Assembly (NCBI GenBank): GCA_910588635.1
Contig: CAJUPW010000007.1
Location: 5,192-69,191, forward strand
Source: an uncultured Oscillospiraceae bacterium
Lineage (GTDB): Bacteria; Bacillota; Clostridia; Oscillospirales; Oscillospiraceae
Direction of reading: 5' to 3'
DNA: 64,000 nt
In this document: positions 7,891 through 16,712 of the stretch, in pieces
Layout: each line of letters opens with the position of its first letter
Numbering within the stretch: position 1 is the stretch's first letter
The notes under the pieces: generated by a model
What the model saw: only the letters and a program-made list of their open reading frames with translations
What the model was told of the DNA's origin: nothing
Databases searched by the model: none
Position numbers and translations under genes: made by a program

Positions 7891-8277
7891 ATGAAAAAAT
7901 TTATGGGGGAATTTAAGCAGTTTATCGCCCGGGGCAATGTGATGGATATGGCCGTTGGCGTCATTATCGGCGGAGCGTTCAGCTCCATCACCACCTCCCT
8001 GATTAACGACATCATTATGCCCTTGCTGGGCATCTTCACCGGCAGCATTTCCTTCGCGGAGCTGTACTTCACCGTCAACGGGGCGGTGATCGCCTACGGC
8101 AACTTTATACAGGCCGTTCTCAACTTCCTGGTTATGGCCTTTGTGGTGTTCTGCATGATTAAGGCCATCAACCGTTTCCACCGCAAGAAGGAGGAGGCTC
8201 CCCCCGCTCCCCCCGAGCCCTCCGCTGAGGAGAAGCTGCTCACGGAGATTCGGGACCTGTTGAAGGAGAGTCGGTAA
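7891..8277 (+). CDS. mscL: Large-conductance mechanosensitive channel MscL
   Basis: Homopentameric membrane channel that opens under high membrane tension to release solutes during osmotic downshock. The N-terminus (MKKFMGEFKQFIARGN) and the first pore helix (MDMAVGVIIGGAFSSI) are characteristic, followed by TM2 (FLVMAFVVFCMIKAINR) and a charged C-terminal bundle. ATG 7891 (128 aa) has AGAAAGG at good spacing; ATG 7885 overlaps the RBS. The stop codon abuts the start of the next gene. Confidence 0.95.
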   Translation: MKKFMGEFKQFIARGNVMDMAVGVIIGGAFSSITTSLINDIIMPLLGIFTGSISFAELYFTVNGAVIAYGNFIQAVLNFLVMAFVVFCMIKAINRFHRKKEEAPPAPPEPSAEEKLLTEIRDLLKESR

Positions 8278-8649
8278 ATGCCGGAGGACAAACGCGCTCC
8301 CCGGCCAGAGGAGGGCCGGGGGTATACTCCCGCCTCCCCCGTCAAGCGGACTCTGGCCTGGATCGGGGTCGTCTACATGGTCATCCTTCTGGCTCTGACC
8401 ACCTACTTCTACTTTACCGGCACAGGGCTGGGCAACCTGGGCCCTCTGCTCACCGTTCCCGGCCTCGTTGGGCTGGGGATCGTGTCGCTGGTGTCCTGGC
8501 GCTCCACCGGGAAGCCGGGGAAGGGGCCCGCCATCGCCCTGGCAGCGCTGTGCTGGCTGCTGGCTCTGGTCACTTTGCCCATCGGGATTATTGGACTGCT
8601 GTCTAACTTCTCCCAGTTCTACACCGTCGTCATCACCTGGGGAGGCTGA
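8278..8649 (+). CDS. Small three-helix membrane protein, unknown
   Basis: No family recognised. A polar N-terminus of about 24 residues (DKRAPRPEEGRGY) precedes three predicted membrane helices: about 27-47 (WIGVVYMVILLALTTYFYF), 54-74 and 84-106. ATG 8278 begins immediately after the mscL stop codon and the gene ends 3 nt before rsmG, so it is part of an mscL to rsmG transcription unit and probably translationally coupled. Confidence 0.7.
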   Translation: MPEDKRAPRPEEGRGYTPASPVKRTLAWIGVVYMVILLALTTYFYFTGTGLGNLGPLLTVPGLVGLGIVSLVSWRSTGKPGKGPAIALAALCWLLALVTLPIGIIGLLSNFSQFYTVVITWGG

Positions 8650-8652
8650 ACC

Positions 8653-9366
8653 ATGGAACAAATCATTTCCTCCGGGCTGGAGGAGCTGGGACTGACCGCC
8701 CAGGTCCCGGAGGACGCCCCCGCCATGCTGTCGCGGTACGGTCAGCGTCTTCTGGAAAAGAACCAGGTGATGAACCTCACCGCCATCCGGGTGCCCGAGG
8801 GGGTGGCCCGGCTGCATATGCTGGACTGCGCCGCACTTCTCAAATACTGCGATTTCCAGGGTAAAACGCTTATCGATGTGGGCACCGGGGCGGGCTTCCC
8901 CGGACTGGTGTTGAAAACGCTGGTTCCCTCCCTGGACGTGACCCTCCTGGATTCGCTGAACAAGCGGCTGGACTGGCTGGACGAGACTGCACAGGCTCTA
9001 AAGCTGAGCGGCGTCCGCACCCTCCACGCCCGGGCGGAGGAACAGGCTCTGGCAAAGGGCTTCCGGGACAGCTTCGACTTTGCCGCCGCCCGCGCGGTGG
9101 CCGACCTGCGGGTGCTGTGCGAGCTGTACCTGCCCTATGTGAAGGTAGGGGGAAAGTTCCTGGCCTTGAAGTCCACCGGCAGCGACGAGGAGCTGGCCGG
9201 AGCGGACCACGCCGTCAGGCTGCTGGGCGGCCAGGTGGCCGCTGTGGAGGATTACGCCATTCCTGGAACCGGCGTCACCCACCGCCTTATCGTCATTGAA
9301 AAGCTGGCCCCCACCTTGCGGGGATATCCTCGCAGGTGGTCTAAAATACAAAAGCAGCCGCTTTGA
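8653..9366 (+). CDS. rsmG: 16S rRNA (guanine527-N7)-methyltransferase
   Basis: SAM-dependent methyltransferase (GidB) modifying G527 of 16S rRNA. The SAM-binding motif VGTGAGFPGLVL is near residue 80 and NLTAIRVPEGVARLHMLD matches the family N-terminal region. 237 aa is standard. GGGGAGG precedes the ATG. In Bacillus this gene lies next to mnmG and noc near the origin; here it is about 5 kb from noc and about 50 kb from mnmG. Confidence 0.95.
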   Translation: MEQIISSGLEELGLTAQVPEDAPAMLSRYGQRLLEKNQVMNLTAIRVPEGVARLHMLDCAALLKYCDFQGKTLIDVGTGAGFPGLVLKTLVPSLDVTLLDSLNKRLDWLDETAQALKLSGVRTLHARAEEQALAKGFRDSFDFAAARAVADLRVLCELYLPYVKVGGKFLALKSTGSDEELAGADHAVRLLGGQVAAVEDYAIPGTGVTHRLIVIEKLAPTLRGYPRRWSKIQKQPL

Positions 9367-9430
9367 CCCGCTCTTTTCTAAAAGTTCCTGGTAAATTGTA
9401 AATTTTTTCTAAAACATTTTGAAAAAAAGG

Positions 9431-9458
9431 TTGACGGACTTCAGATTTATGATATATT
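9431..9458 (+). promoter_or_regulatory. Promoter for minD
   Basis: TTGACG, 16-nt spacer, TATATT, followed by AGGAGG and the minD ATG. Confidence 0.7.
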
Positions 9459-9485
9459 AAAACTATAAAATAGGAGGTTTCTTCC

Positions 9486-10220
9486 ATGGGCACCGTAATT
9501 ACCATTACTTCCGGCAAGGGCGGCACCGGGAAGACCTCCATTACCGGCGGCGTTGCCGCCTGGCTGGCCCTGATGGGCCGGACGGTGCTGTGTATCGACA
9601 TGGACATCGGCTTGCGCAATCTGGACATCTCCCTGGGTCTCAACGACCGGGCCCTGATGGACTTCTCCGACGTGGCTCTGGGGCGCTGTCCCCTGGCCAG
9701 GGCCGCGGTGGAGCACCCCACGCTGAAAGGGCTGTGGCTGCTCACCTCTCCCATGTCCCTTCCCCCCAGCCTCACCCCGGAAAAGGTGCGGGCTCTGCTG
9801 GATACCGCCCGCACCATGTACGACTACATTCTTATTGACTCCCCCGCCGGCCTGGGCGCCGGTTTCCGACTGGCCGTCTGCGGCGCGGACCGGGCGCTGG
9901 TGGTTTCCACCAGCGACGCCTCCTCCCTTCGGGACGCCCAGCGGGCGGTGGCGGAGCTGGAGCATCTAAAGATCGTCCATCTGGTGATGAACCGCATCCA
10001 GACCAAGCTGCTGCGCAAGCTGCGCGCCACCATCGACGACGCCATGGACGCCGCCGGACTGCCCCTGATCGGCGTGGTGCCCGAGGATCCTCAGGTCATC
10101 CTGTGCGCCAACCTGGGGCTGCCCCTCACCACCCGAGGGCCGAAGGGCGCGGCCTTGGCCTGCCGGAACATCGCCTGGCGGCTGGAGGGGGACCACATCC
10201 CCATCATGCGCATTCGATAG
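9486..10220 (+). CDS. minD: Septum site-determining ATPase MinD
   Basis: Membrane-cycling ParA-family ATPase that with MinC blocks division at the poles. Deviant Walker A SGKGGTGKTS is at residues 9-18, switch region DMDIGLRNLD follows, and DSPAGLG is the Walker B region. A C-terminal amphipathic stretch (NIAWRLEGDHIP) could be the membrane-targeting sequence. 244 aa is slightly short for MinD. No minC or minE is adjacent in the window, so an orphan MinD or related ParA protein remains possible. Confidence 0.85.
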   Translation: MGTVITITSGKGGTGKTSITGGVAAWLALMGRTVLCIDMDIGLRNLDISLGLNDRALMDFSDVALGRCPLARAAVEHPTLKGLWLLTSPMSLPPSLTPEKVRALLDTARTMYDYILIDSPAGLGAGFRLAVCGADRALVVSTSDASSLRDAQRAVAELEHLKIVHLVMNRIQTKLLRKLRATIDDAMDAAGLPLIGVVPEDPQVILCANLGLPLTTRGPKGAALACRNIAWRLEGDHIPIMRIR

Positions 10221-10252
10221 CGCCCGCCAATACATATAAGGAGGTTGATGCC

Positions 10253-10669
10253 ATGAACATCGCAATTATGAGCCATACCAAAAAACAAGAATTAATGGTC
10301 CAGTTCTGCACTGCCTACTGCGGCATTCTATCCAAGCACTCCGTCTGCGGCACCAACGCCACCGGCCGCATGGTGGCCGAGTCCACCGGCCTGCCCGTCC
10401 AGCTTTTTCTATCCCACGAGCACGGCGGTATTGAGCAGATCGGCCAGCGCATCATTTACAACGAGATCGACATGGTGCTCTTTTTCAACTCCCCCCAGGA
10501 CAACGAGATGGACAAGGATGTGCTGTATATCACCCGCCTGTGCGATCAGCACTCCGTCCCCGTGGCTACCAACGTGGCCACCGCCGAGCTGCTCATCCAC
10601 GGCCTGGCCCGGGGTGACCTGGACTGGCGCCTGGGTATGAACCCCAACCGGGTGCCCTTCGCCCTGTAA
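10253..10669 (+). CDS. mgsA: Methylglyoxal synthase
   Basis: Converts dihydroxyacetone phosphate to methylglyoxal plus phosphate, a bypass of lower glycolysis under phosphate limitation. Matching family features are IAIMSHTKKQELM at the N-terminus, GTNATGRM, FFNSPQDN and the conserved C-terminal block with ATNVATAELL. AAGGAGG lies 8 nt before ATG 10253; 138 aa is typical. It is 32 nt downstream of minD and may share its transcript. Confidence 0.93.
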   Translation: MNIAIMSHTKKQELMVQFCTAYCGILSKHSVCGTNATGRMVAESTGLPVQLFLSHEHGGIEQIGQRIIYNEIDMVLFFNSPQDNEMDKDVLYITRLCDQHSVPVATNVATAELLIHGLARGDLDWRLGMNPNRVPFAL

Positions 10670-10692
10670 CCGCGGTCCCCGCCGCATGTACG

Positions 10693-10722
10693 CGCTCCTG
10701 TCCAATCATGGGGATAGGAGCG
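10693..10722 (+). terminator. Weak terminator after mgsA
   Basis: CGCTCCT/AGGAGCG stem extended by TCC/GGA pairs, but with only a broken T-tract downstream. Termination is plausible and may be partial. Confidence 0.5.
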
Positions 10723-10750
10723 TCTGCTTTTACGGGGGTTTTATCTTTTG

Positions 10751-10780
10751 GTTCTTTTCTTTTTAATAAGAGAAAAGAAC
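10751..10780. repeat. 10-bp inverted repeat upstream of hisS
   Basis: GTTCTTTTCT and AGAAAAGAAC separated by 10 nt, 38 nt before the hisS start. It could be a leader hairpin or a regulator site. No T-box motif is present. Confidence 0.55.
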
Positions 10781-10817
10781 AACTATGTGTGTAATTGAAA
10801 GAGAAAGGAACATATTT

Positions 10818-12185
10818 ATGGCTAAGATACAACCGCGCACCCTCTCCGGCTTTATGGAGCTTCTCCCCGCCCGGCAGATTCAGTTCGACCGCATGGCGGC
10901 CATCATCCGGGAGTCCTTCTCCCTCTATGCCTACACCCCCCTGGACACCCCCCTCATCGAAGCCAGCGAGATTCTTCTTGCCAAGGGCGGCGGCGAAACC
11001 GAAAAGCAGATCTACCGCTTCACCAAGGGCGACAGCGACCTCTCCCTCCGCTTCGACCTCACCGTTCCCCTGGCCAAGTACGTGGCCCTGAACTACGCCA
11101 GACTGGCCTTTCCCTTCCGCCGCTTCCAGATCGGCAAGGTTTACCGGGGCGAGCGGGCCCAGCGGGGCCGGTTCCGCGAGTTCTATCAGGCGGACATTGA
11201 CGTCATCGGCGACGGCCAGCTGGACATCTCCAATGACGCGGAGATTCCCGCCATTATCTACCGCACCTTCACTTCTCTGGGGCTGAAGCGCTTCCAGATT
11301 CGGGTGAACAACCGAAAGATTCTCAACGGCTTTTACGCCATGCTTGGGCTGACATCCAAGGCGGGCGCCATCATGCGCACGGTGGACAAGCTGGAGAAGA
11401 TCGGAGAGAAGTCGGTCCGGGACCTGCTCACCGGCCCGGACATCGGCCTGACCAACGAGCAGGCGGCGGAAATTCTCAAGTTCATTGATATCAAGGGCTG
11501 TAATGCCGATGTCCTTGCCGCCCTGGAGGGCTACCGGGGCCGAAACCCCAAGTTTGACGAGGGCCTGGACGAGCTGACGGCCGTGGCTAAAAACCTGGCC
11601 GCCTTCGGCGTGCCCGAAACCAACTTCGTGCTGGATCTGACCATCGCCCGGGGGCTGGACTACTACACCGGTACCGTCTACGAGACCACCATGCTGGACC
11701 ACCCGGAGATCGGCTCCATCTGCTCCGGCGGCCGGTATGATAACTTAGCGGAATATTATACCGATAAACAACTTCCAGGCGTGGGCATTTCCATCGGCCT
11801 GACCCGGCTGTTCTTTGTGCTGGAGGACCAGGGCTACCTGAACGACAGGCTGAACACCGCCCCCGCCGACGTGCTGATCCTCCCCATGACCGAGGACATG
11901 GGCCCGGCCATTTCCCTGGCCACCCAGCTGCGGGACAACAGGGTGCGCACCCAGATTTACGGCGAGCAGAAGAAGTTCAAGCAGAAGATGAACTACGCCG
12001 ACAAGCTGGGGGTGCCCTATGTGGTCTTTCTGGGGGACGACGAGATCAAGCAGGACAAGGTGTCTTTGAAGGACATGCGCTCCGGCGAACAGGAGCTGAT
12101 CCCCACTGCCCAGGCTTTGGATAAGATCGTCGCCGCCATGGGCGCCAACGACGCCGAGGCTCCCATCCTGGACAAGGGGGAGTGA
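10818..12185 (+). CDS. hisS: Histidyl-tRNA synthetase
   Basis: Class II synthetase charging tRNA-His. Motif 2 is FRRFQIGKVYRGERAQRGR, the histidine A loop is ARGLDYYTGTVYE, and the C-terminal anticodon-binding domain contains DVLILPMTEDM. Start ATG 10818 (455 aa) has GAAAGGA upstream; a short in-frame extension from 10785 has no RBS. The usual N-terminal GTRD-type motif is replaced by SGFMELLP, a variant form seen in some lineages. Confidence 0.93.
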   Translation: MAKIQPRTLSGFMELLPARQIQFDRMAAIIRESFSLYAYTPLDTPLIEASEILLAKGGGETEKQIYRFTKGDSDLSLRFDLTVPLAKYVALNYARLAFPFRRFQIGKVYRGERAQRGRFREFYQADIDVIGDGQLDISNDAEIPAIIYRTFTSLGLKRFQIRVNNRKILNGFYAMLGLTSKAGAIMRTVDKLEKIGEKSVRDLLTGPDIGLTNEQAAEILKFIDIKGCNADVLAALEGYRGRNPKFDEGLDELTAVAKNLAAFGVPETNFVLDLTIARGLDYYTGTVYETTMLDHPEIGSICSGGRYDNLAEYYTDKQLPGVGISIGLTRLFFVLEDQGYLNDRLNTAPADVLILPMTEDMGPAISLATQLRDNRVRTQIYGEQKKFKQKMNYADKLGVPYVVFLGDDEIKQDKVSLKDMRSGEQELIPTAQALDKIVAAMGANDAEAPILDKGE

Positions 12186-12196
12186 TTCCCGCGCCT

Positions 12197-12266
12197 GTAG
12201 AGGGCGGCCTCTGCGCCGCCCTGGCCCCTTCCGCACAGAGAAATGGGGCGGCACGGAGACCGCCCC
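12197..12266. repeat. GC-rich palindromic repeats
   Basis: Copy of the GTAG-GGCGGCC family seen at the window start (here GTAGAGGGCGGCC at 12197), followed by a GGGGCGG/CCGCCCC hairpin at 12245-12266. It fills the gap between hisS and the next small gene. Confidence 0.55.
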
Positions 12267-12279
12267 TTGCAGAGGAACG

Positions 12280-12747
12280 ATGAAAAAGAAGCTGTGGATT
12301 CCCCTTTTCGCCGTCTTTTGTCTGGCCGTGTTCTGTCTGGGATTCCTGCTAGCGGATTTGACCGCTCCCAGAACCTTTGATGAACTGTGGTGCCGCTGTG
12401 ATCTGGATACTCCCGCAAAACCGGGAGAAAATATCTATTTATGCTGCGGCCCAACCTGGGAAGAGCCGGAGGGCTATCCGGAGCTGGACAAAATTTACCG
12501 CTCTGTCATGCGATTGTTTCAAAGTCAGTCATACCGCCGGTCGCTTTTCTCTTTCTTCCCCAGGGACGGGGGAATTTACCTCACTGTACGGATGGGCTGC
12601 GAGGCCTACAGCCTTGCCTACTGGTCCTGCGGAGTCCTTTGGATTCCGACAGAGAATTACCAGTGGACCGCCTATAAACCGAGCTCCCCGGAAGCGCTTG
12701 GGACACAAATGGACTACATTGCGCAGGAATATTGTAATATACCATAG
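12280..12747 (+). CDS. Small exported or anchored protein, unknown
   Basis: No family recognised. The N-terminus (MKKKLWIPLFAVFCLAVFCLG) is a signal peptide or membrane anchor, followed by about 130 soluble residues rich in Cys, Trp and Tyr, suggesting an extracellular domain, perhaps with disulfides. GC content and codon use are visibly lower than in the flanking synthetase genes, which hints at later acquisition. It sits between hisS and aspS; ATG 12280 has AGAGGAACG upstream. It ends 27 nt before aspS. Confidence 0.65.
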   Translation: MKKKLWIPLFAVFCLAVFCLGFLLADLTAPRTFDELWCRCDLDTPAKPGENIYLCCGPTWEEPEGYPELDKIYRSVMRLFQSQSYRRSLFSFFPRDGGIYLTVRMGCEAYSLAYWSCGVLWIPTENYQWTAYKPSSPEALGTQMDYIAQEYCNIP

Positions 12748-12773
12748 AAATAATACAAACAGGAGTGATAAAT

Positions 12774-14561
12774 ATGGGTGATACAAGCACCTTTTACCGC
12801 ACCCACACCTGCGGGGAACTCCGGATGGAGCAGGTCGGGGAAACCGTAACCCTGGCCGGCTGGATGGAGAACCTGCGGGAGGTGGGGCAGAATCTGGCTT
12901 TCCTGGTTCTGCGGGACTTCTACGGTACCACCCAGGTGGTGCTGGAGACTGAGGAGACCGTACAGGCCGCCAAGGAGCTGAACAAGGAGACCGTGATTGC
13001 CGTCACCGGCGCCGTTCGGGAGCGGGACAGCAAAAACTCCAAGCTGCCCACCGGCGATATCGAGGTGGTCCCCGCCAAGATCGAGGTACTGGGCCGCTGC
13101 CGGTACAACGAGCTTCCCTTCCCTGTCAACCGCAGCCGGGAGGCCGACGAGTCGGCCCGGCTCAAGTACCGCTATCTGGACCTGCGCAACCCCGAGGTCA
13201 AGAAAAATATCGTCTTGCGGTGTCAGGTGGTTTCCGCCCTTCGCGCCGCCATGACGGACCACGGCTTTCTGGAAATCACCACCCCCATCCTGACCGCCTC
13301 CTCTCCCGAGGGGGCCCGGGACTACCTGGTACCCTCCCGGAAGCACCCCGGCAAGTTCTACGCTCTGCCTCAGGCTCCTCAGCAGTTCAAGCAGCTTCTG
13401 ATGGCCTCCGGGTTCGACAAATATTTTCAGATCGCCCCCTGTTTTCGGGATGAGGACGCCCGGGGCGACCGCTCCCCCGGCGAGTTTTATCAGCTGGACA
13501 TGGAGATGGCTTTCGCCAGCCAGGAGGATGTGTTCGCCGTGCTGGAAGACGTGCTGCCCCCCATCTTCGCCAAATACGGCAAGTACGACGCCGCCTCCTC
13601 CGCCCCCTTCCGGCGCATTCCCTACCTGGAGGCCATGGAGAAGTACGGCACGGACAAGCCCGACCTACGCATTGACCTGACTGTGACCGATGCCACCGGC
13701 CTGCTGGCCGGCTGCGGCTTCCCACCCTTTGAGCACCAGACCGTCAAGGCCATCGTGGTGTCCGATTTCTCCGGCACCCGGAAGCAGATCGACGGGCTGT
13801 GCAATGAAGTGGAGGTCCAGTCGGGCAATAAGGCCTACTGGTTCCGGTACGACGAGAACGGCGAGATCGTAGGCGGCATCGCCAAGTTTGTCCAGCCCAT
13901 CAAGGACCAGGTGGTGGAGGCCTTGAAGCTGGAGAAGGGCTGTTTCGTGGGCCTCACCGCCGGGGCGAAGCTGGCCGCGCAGAAGACCGCCGGCGTGCTT
14001 CGGAACAAGCTGGGGGCCTTCTGTCCCGGACACATGGACAAGGAGCGGTATGAGTTCTGCTGGATTGTGGACTTCCCCATGTATGAGATCGGGGAGGAGT
14101 CCGGCGAGCTGGAGTTCTGTCACAACCCCTTCTCCATGCCCAACGGCGGGCTGGAGATTATCGAGAAAGCCATCAAGGGTGAGGCGGACCCCCTGTCCAT
14201 CACCGCTTTCCAGTATGACCTGGTGTGCAACGGGGTGGAGCTGTCCTCCGGCGCGGTGCGCAACCACGACCCGGAAATCATGATAAAGGCCTTCTGGATG
14301 GTGGGCCTGGAGGAGGAGGACGTACGGAGCAAGTTCCCCGCCATGTACAACGCCTTCACCTACGGCGCGCCCCCCCACGCCGGCATTGCCCCCGGGGTGG
14401 ACCGGATGGTGATGCTGCTGTCCGGCGAGGACTCCATCCGGGAAGTGATCCCCTTCCCCATGAACAAAAACGCCCAGGACCTGATGATGGGCGCCCCGAG
14501 CACTGTAGAATCAAAACAATTGGAGGAACTAAATATTATCTGCACTGCGAAAGAGGAGTAA
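12774..14561 (+). CDS. aspS: Aspartyl-tRNA synthetase
   Basis: Class II synthetase charging tRNA-Asp (or Asp/Asn if non-discriminating). The N-terminal OB-fold anticodon domain covers about residues 1-110. The catalytic core has APQQFKQLLMASGFDKYFQ and motif 2 FRDEDARGDR, the GAD insertion domain lies at about 290-420, and motif 3 is GVDRMVMLL. ATG 12774 (595 aa) has AGGAG 8 nt upstream. No asparagine synthetase is visible here, so discrimination cannot be judged. Confidence 0.96.
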   Translation: MGDTSTFYRTHTCGELRMEQVGETVTLAGWMENLREVGQNLAFLVLRDFYGTTQVVLETEETVQAAKELNKETVIAVTGAVRERDSKNSKLPTGDIEVVPAKIEVLGRCRYNELPFPVNRSREADESARLKYRYLDLRNPEVKKNIVLRCQVVSALRAAMTDHGFLEITTPILTASSPEGARDYLVPSRKHPGKFYALPQAPQQFKQLLMASGFDKYFQIAPCFRDEDARGDRSPGEFYQLDMEMAFASQEDVFAVLEDVLPPIFAKYGKYDAASSAPFRRIPYLEAMEKYGTDKPDLRIDLTVTDATGLLAGCGFPPFEHQTVKAIVVSDFSGTRKQIDGLCNEVEVQSGNKAYWFRYDENGEIVGGIAKFVQPIKDQVVEALKLEKGCFVGLTAGAKLAAQKTAGVLRNKLGAFCPGHMDKERYEFCWIVDFPMYEIGEESGELEFCHNPFSMPNGGLEIIEKAIKGEADPLSITAFQYDLVCNGVELSSGAVRNHDPEIMIKAFWMVGLEEEDVRSKFPAMYNAFTYGAPPHAGIAPGVDRMVMLLSGEDSIREVIPFPMNKNAQDLMMGAPSTVESKQLEELNIICTAKEE

Positions 14562-14564
14562 CCA

Positions 14565-14593
14565 AAAACCCGCCGCTTGCCGCGGCGGGTTTT
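14565..14593. terminator. Bidirectional terminator between aspS and the AEC gene
   Basis: A 12-bp stem (AAAACCCGCCGC / GCGGCGGGTTTT, loop TTGCC) with A- and T-tracts on both sides. It serves aspS and the convergent AEC transporter gene. Confidence 0.9.
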
Positions 14594-14594
14594 C

Positions 14595-15539
14595 TTATCC
14601 TATGACGAGCATCAAAATGGGCAGCGTCACAAAGCAGCCAAAAATAGACAGACAGGCGCCGGTGGCGGCGTACTCCTCATCGGCCCCGTAGGCCCCGGCC
14701 ATCACCGTCACCTGGCTGACCACGGGCAAGGCGCTCTCCACCAGAAAGACGTTTCTGACCAGCCCATCCAAACCAAAGAGCCGGCAACACCCCCAGCAGA
14801 TGACCGGCGCCACCGCCAGACGTATCACCAGCATGGTAGGCAGTCCCCGGAGAAACCGGAGATTTTTCAATCCCACCTCATAGACGATAAATCCGCCGTA
14901 GATCAGCGCCAGGGGGGACACAGTACTGCTGATGTACCCGGTGAAGCGCATCACCGGTCCGGGCGGCGTCACGTCCAGCAGCAGCAGCGCGATGGCCAGC
15001 AGCACCCCCAGAATCGGGGGCTTGGTAAACATATCCCGCAGAAAACGGCCCGGTCCCTCCGACCGCTCTCCCCGGTCCCCCGACCGCTCCACCAGCAGAA
15101 TGCCCGCTGACTGGAGAAAGGTGGTATTGCCCAGGTAATACAGCATCACATAGGGCACACATACCTCCCCAAAGAGCTGGGTGCACACGGGTATGCCGAT
15201 AAACAGGACATTGGACAGACCGGCCATGGCGGCAAATACCCCCCATCGCGCCCGGGGCAGGCGGAGCAGAGACGCCGCCCCCATAGACAGCAGTAAGGTA
15301 ATCCCCACCCCCAGCAGAACAGAGAGCAGCTGCACGCCCGCCCGGGCCAGCTCGGCCCGATCCAGATTATTCAGCAGGCCCACAATACAGTTGGCGGGTA
15401 CGGCGATATTGATGATGAACCGGCTGAGAAAATTTTTCTCGGCGGCCGTCATCCAGCCCTTTACGCCCATAAAATATCCTACGGCCATCAGCAGGAGCAC
15501 CACCAGACAGGCCGAGACGGCGTTAAAAAATCCAGACAT
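14595..15539 (-). CDS. AEC-family transporter
   Basis: Membrane transporter of the auxin efflux carrier/malonate permease-like family, with about ten hydrophobic segments (for example ACLVVLLLMAVGYFMGVKG at the N-terminus). Substrate is unknown; characterised members move dicarboxylates or auxin-like anions. 314 aa is typical. Its ATG overlaps the ricT stop by one base (TAATG), so it is probably translationally coupled to ricT although the functions look unrelated. Confidence 0.85.
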   Translation of the reverse strand: MSGFFNAVSACLVVLLLMAVGYFMGVKGWMTAAEKNFLSRFIINIAVPANCIVGLLNNLDRAELARAGVQLLSVLLGVGITLLLSMGAASLLRLPRARWGVFAAMAGLSNVLFIGIPVCTQLFGEVCVPYVMLYYLGNTTFLQSAGILLVERSGDRGERSEGPGRFLRDMFTKPPILGVLLAIALLLLDVTPPGPVMRFTGYISSTVSPLALIYGGFIVYEVGLKNLRFLRGLPTMLVIRLAVAPVICWGCCRLFGLDGLVRNVFLVESALPVVSQVTVMAGAYGADEEYAATGACLSIFGCFVTLPILMLVIG

Positions 15540-16678
15540 TATGGATTCCCGCCGCCTTTGTTTGGCCGCCGCCTCCGGCGCCGGCCGCCGCCGGAGGGCT
15601 TTCCCTCCGCCTTAGGCTGATCCGCCTGGGGAGGCTGGGCCGCCTTGGGCTGGCCGCCTCCATCGCCCCTGCCCCGGCGACGGTAGTTCCGCCGCCGGGG
15701 CTCCTCGGCCTCCAACTCCACCCAGCTTTCCCGGCTGGGGAAGGCCGCCTCAATGGCCGCGGCCAAAGACGCCTCCTCCGTGGGAACGGCGGGAGCGGCG
15801 TCCTTCCGCCGCAGCTTGGCCAGCTCCTCCAAGGGGGGCTCCACATATCCCTCGGGCCGCTTGCCCTTGCCGCTGCGCACCACGCACAGCTCGCAGTTGT
15901 GGTAGGTCTTGGGGCTGTCCGGGTCAGACTCCAGCCGCACTTGGGCGGTCTGCCGCAAGAGGTTGACGCCGCACACCGTCCCCGCCCCGTCAGGGGTCTC
16001 CACAAAGGACTCCTGCTTGGGGGCTTTTTTCACCAGGTCCTCATAAGCCTCCTGCTCATACTTCAGGCAGCACATCAGCCGCCCGCAGGTGCCGGAAATC
16101 TTGGTAGGGTTGAGGGACAGATTCTGCGTCTTAGCCATCTTGATGGACACCGGCTGGAACTCGTCCAGGAACTGGGAGCAGCAGAAGGGCTTGCCGCAGA
16201 TGCCCAGGCCGCCCAGCAGCTTGGCCTCGTCCCTCACTCCAATCTGCCGCAGCTCGATGCGGGTATGCAGCGCCCCGGCCAGGTCCTTCACCAGGGCCCG
16301 GAAGTCCACCCGGCCCTCGGATGTGAAGAAAAACACCACCTTGCTGCCGTCAAAGCTGTACTCAGCCCCCACCAGCTTCATATCCAGGCCGTGGTCGGCG
16401 ATCTTCTGCTGGCAGATGGACAGGGCGTACTTTTTCCGCTCCTTGTTCCTCTCCACAAGCCTGTCATCCTCCGCCGTAGCCATGCGCACCACCGGGCGAA
16501 GGGGGGCGGTGAGCTCGATCTCGTCGATCATGGTGTTTCCCTTGACGCACCTGGCGTATTCCACCCCCCGGGAGGTCTCCACGATTACGCCGTCCCCCTC
16601 CTTGAAGGGGATGCCGTTGGGATTGAAGTAGTACTCCTTCCCGCCGCTCTGAAAACGAATGCTGATAATCTCTACCAT
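15539..16678 (-). CDS. ricT: RicT (YaaT) PSP1-domain protein
   Basis: In Bacillus, RicT with RicA and RicF forms an Fe-S complex that steers RNase Y processing and affects sporulation and competence. The PSP1 domain is clear: GVEYARCVKGN, and the cysteine-rich signature GICGKPFCCSQF ... SGTCGRLMCCLKYE at about residues 160-205. The last 80 or so residues are low-complexity and very basic, ending RRRRRRPNKGG, an extension not in the Bacillus protein that might bind RNA. It lies just downstream of holB, the conserved arrangement. Confidence 0.9.
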   Translation of the reverse strand: MVEIISIRFQSGGKEYYFNPNGIPFKEGDGVIVETSRGVEYARCVKGNTMIDEIELTAPLRPVVRMATAEDDRLVERNKERKKYALSICQQKIADHGLDMKLVGAEYSFDGSKVVFFFTSEGRVDFRALVKDLAGALHTRIELRQIGVRDEAKLLGGLGICGKPFCCSQFLDEFQPVSIKMAKTQNLSLNPTKISGTCGRLMCCLKYEQEAYEDLVKKAPKQESFVETPDGAGTVCGVNLLRQTAQVRLESDPDSPKTYHNCELCVVRSGKGKRPEGYVEPPLEELAKLRRKDAAPAVPTEEASLAAAIEAAFPSRESWVELEAEEPRRRNYRRRGRGDGGGQPKAAQPPQADQPKAEGKPSGGGRRRRRRPNKGGGNP

Positions 16679-16712
16679 AGGTTATTTTCTCCTCAATGAT
16701 TAAATCCTGTAT

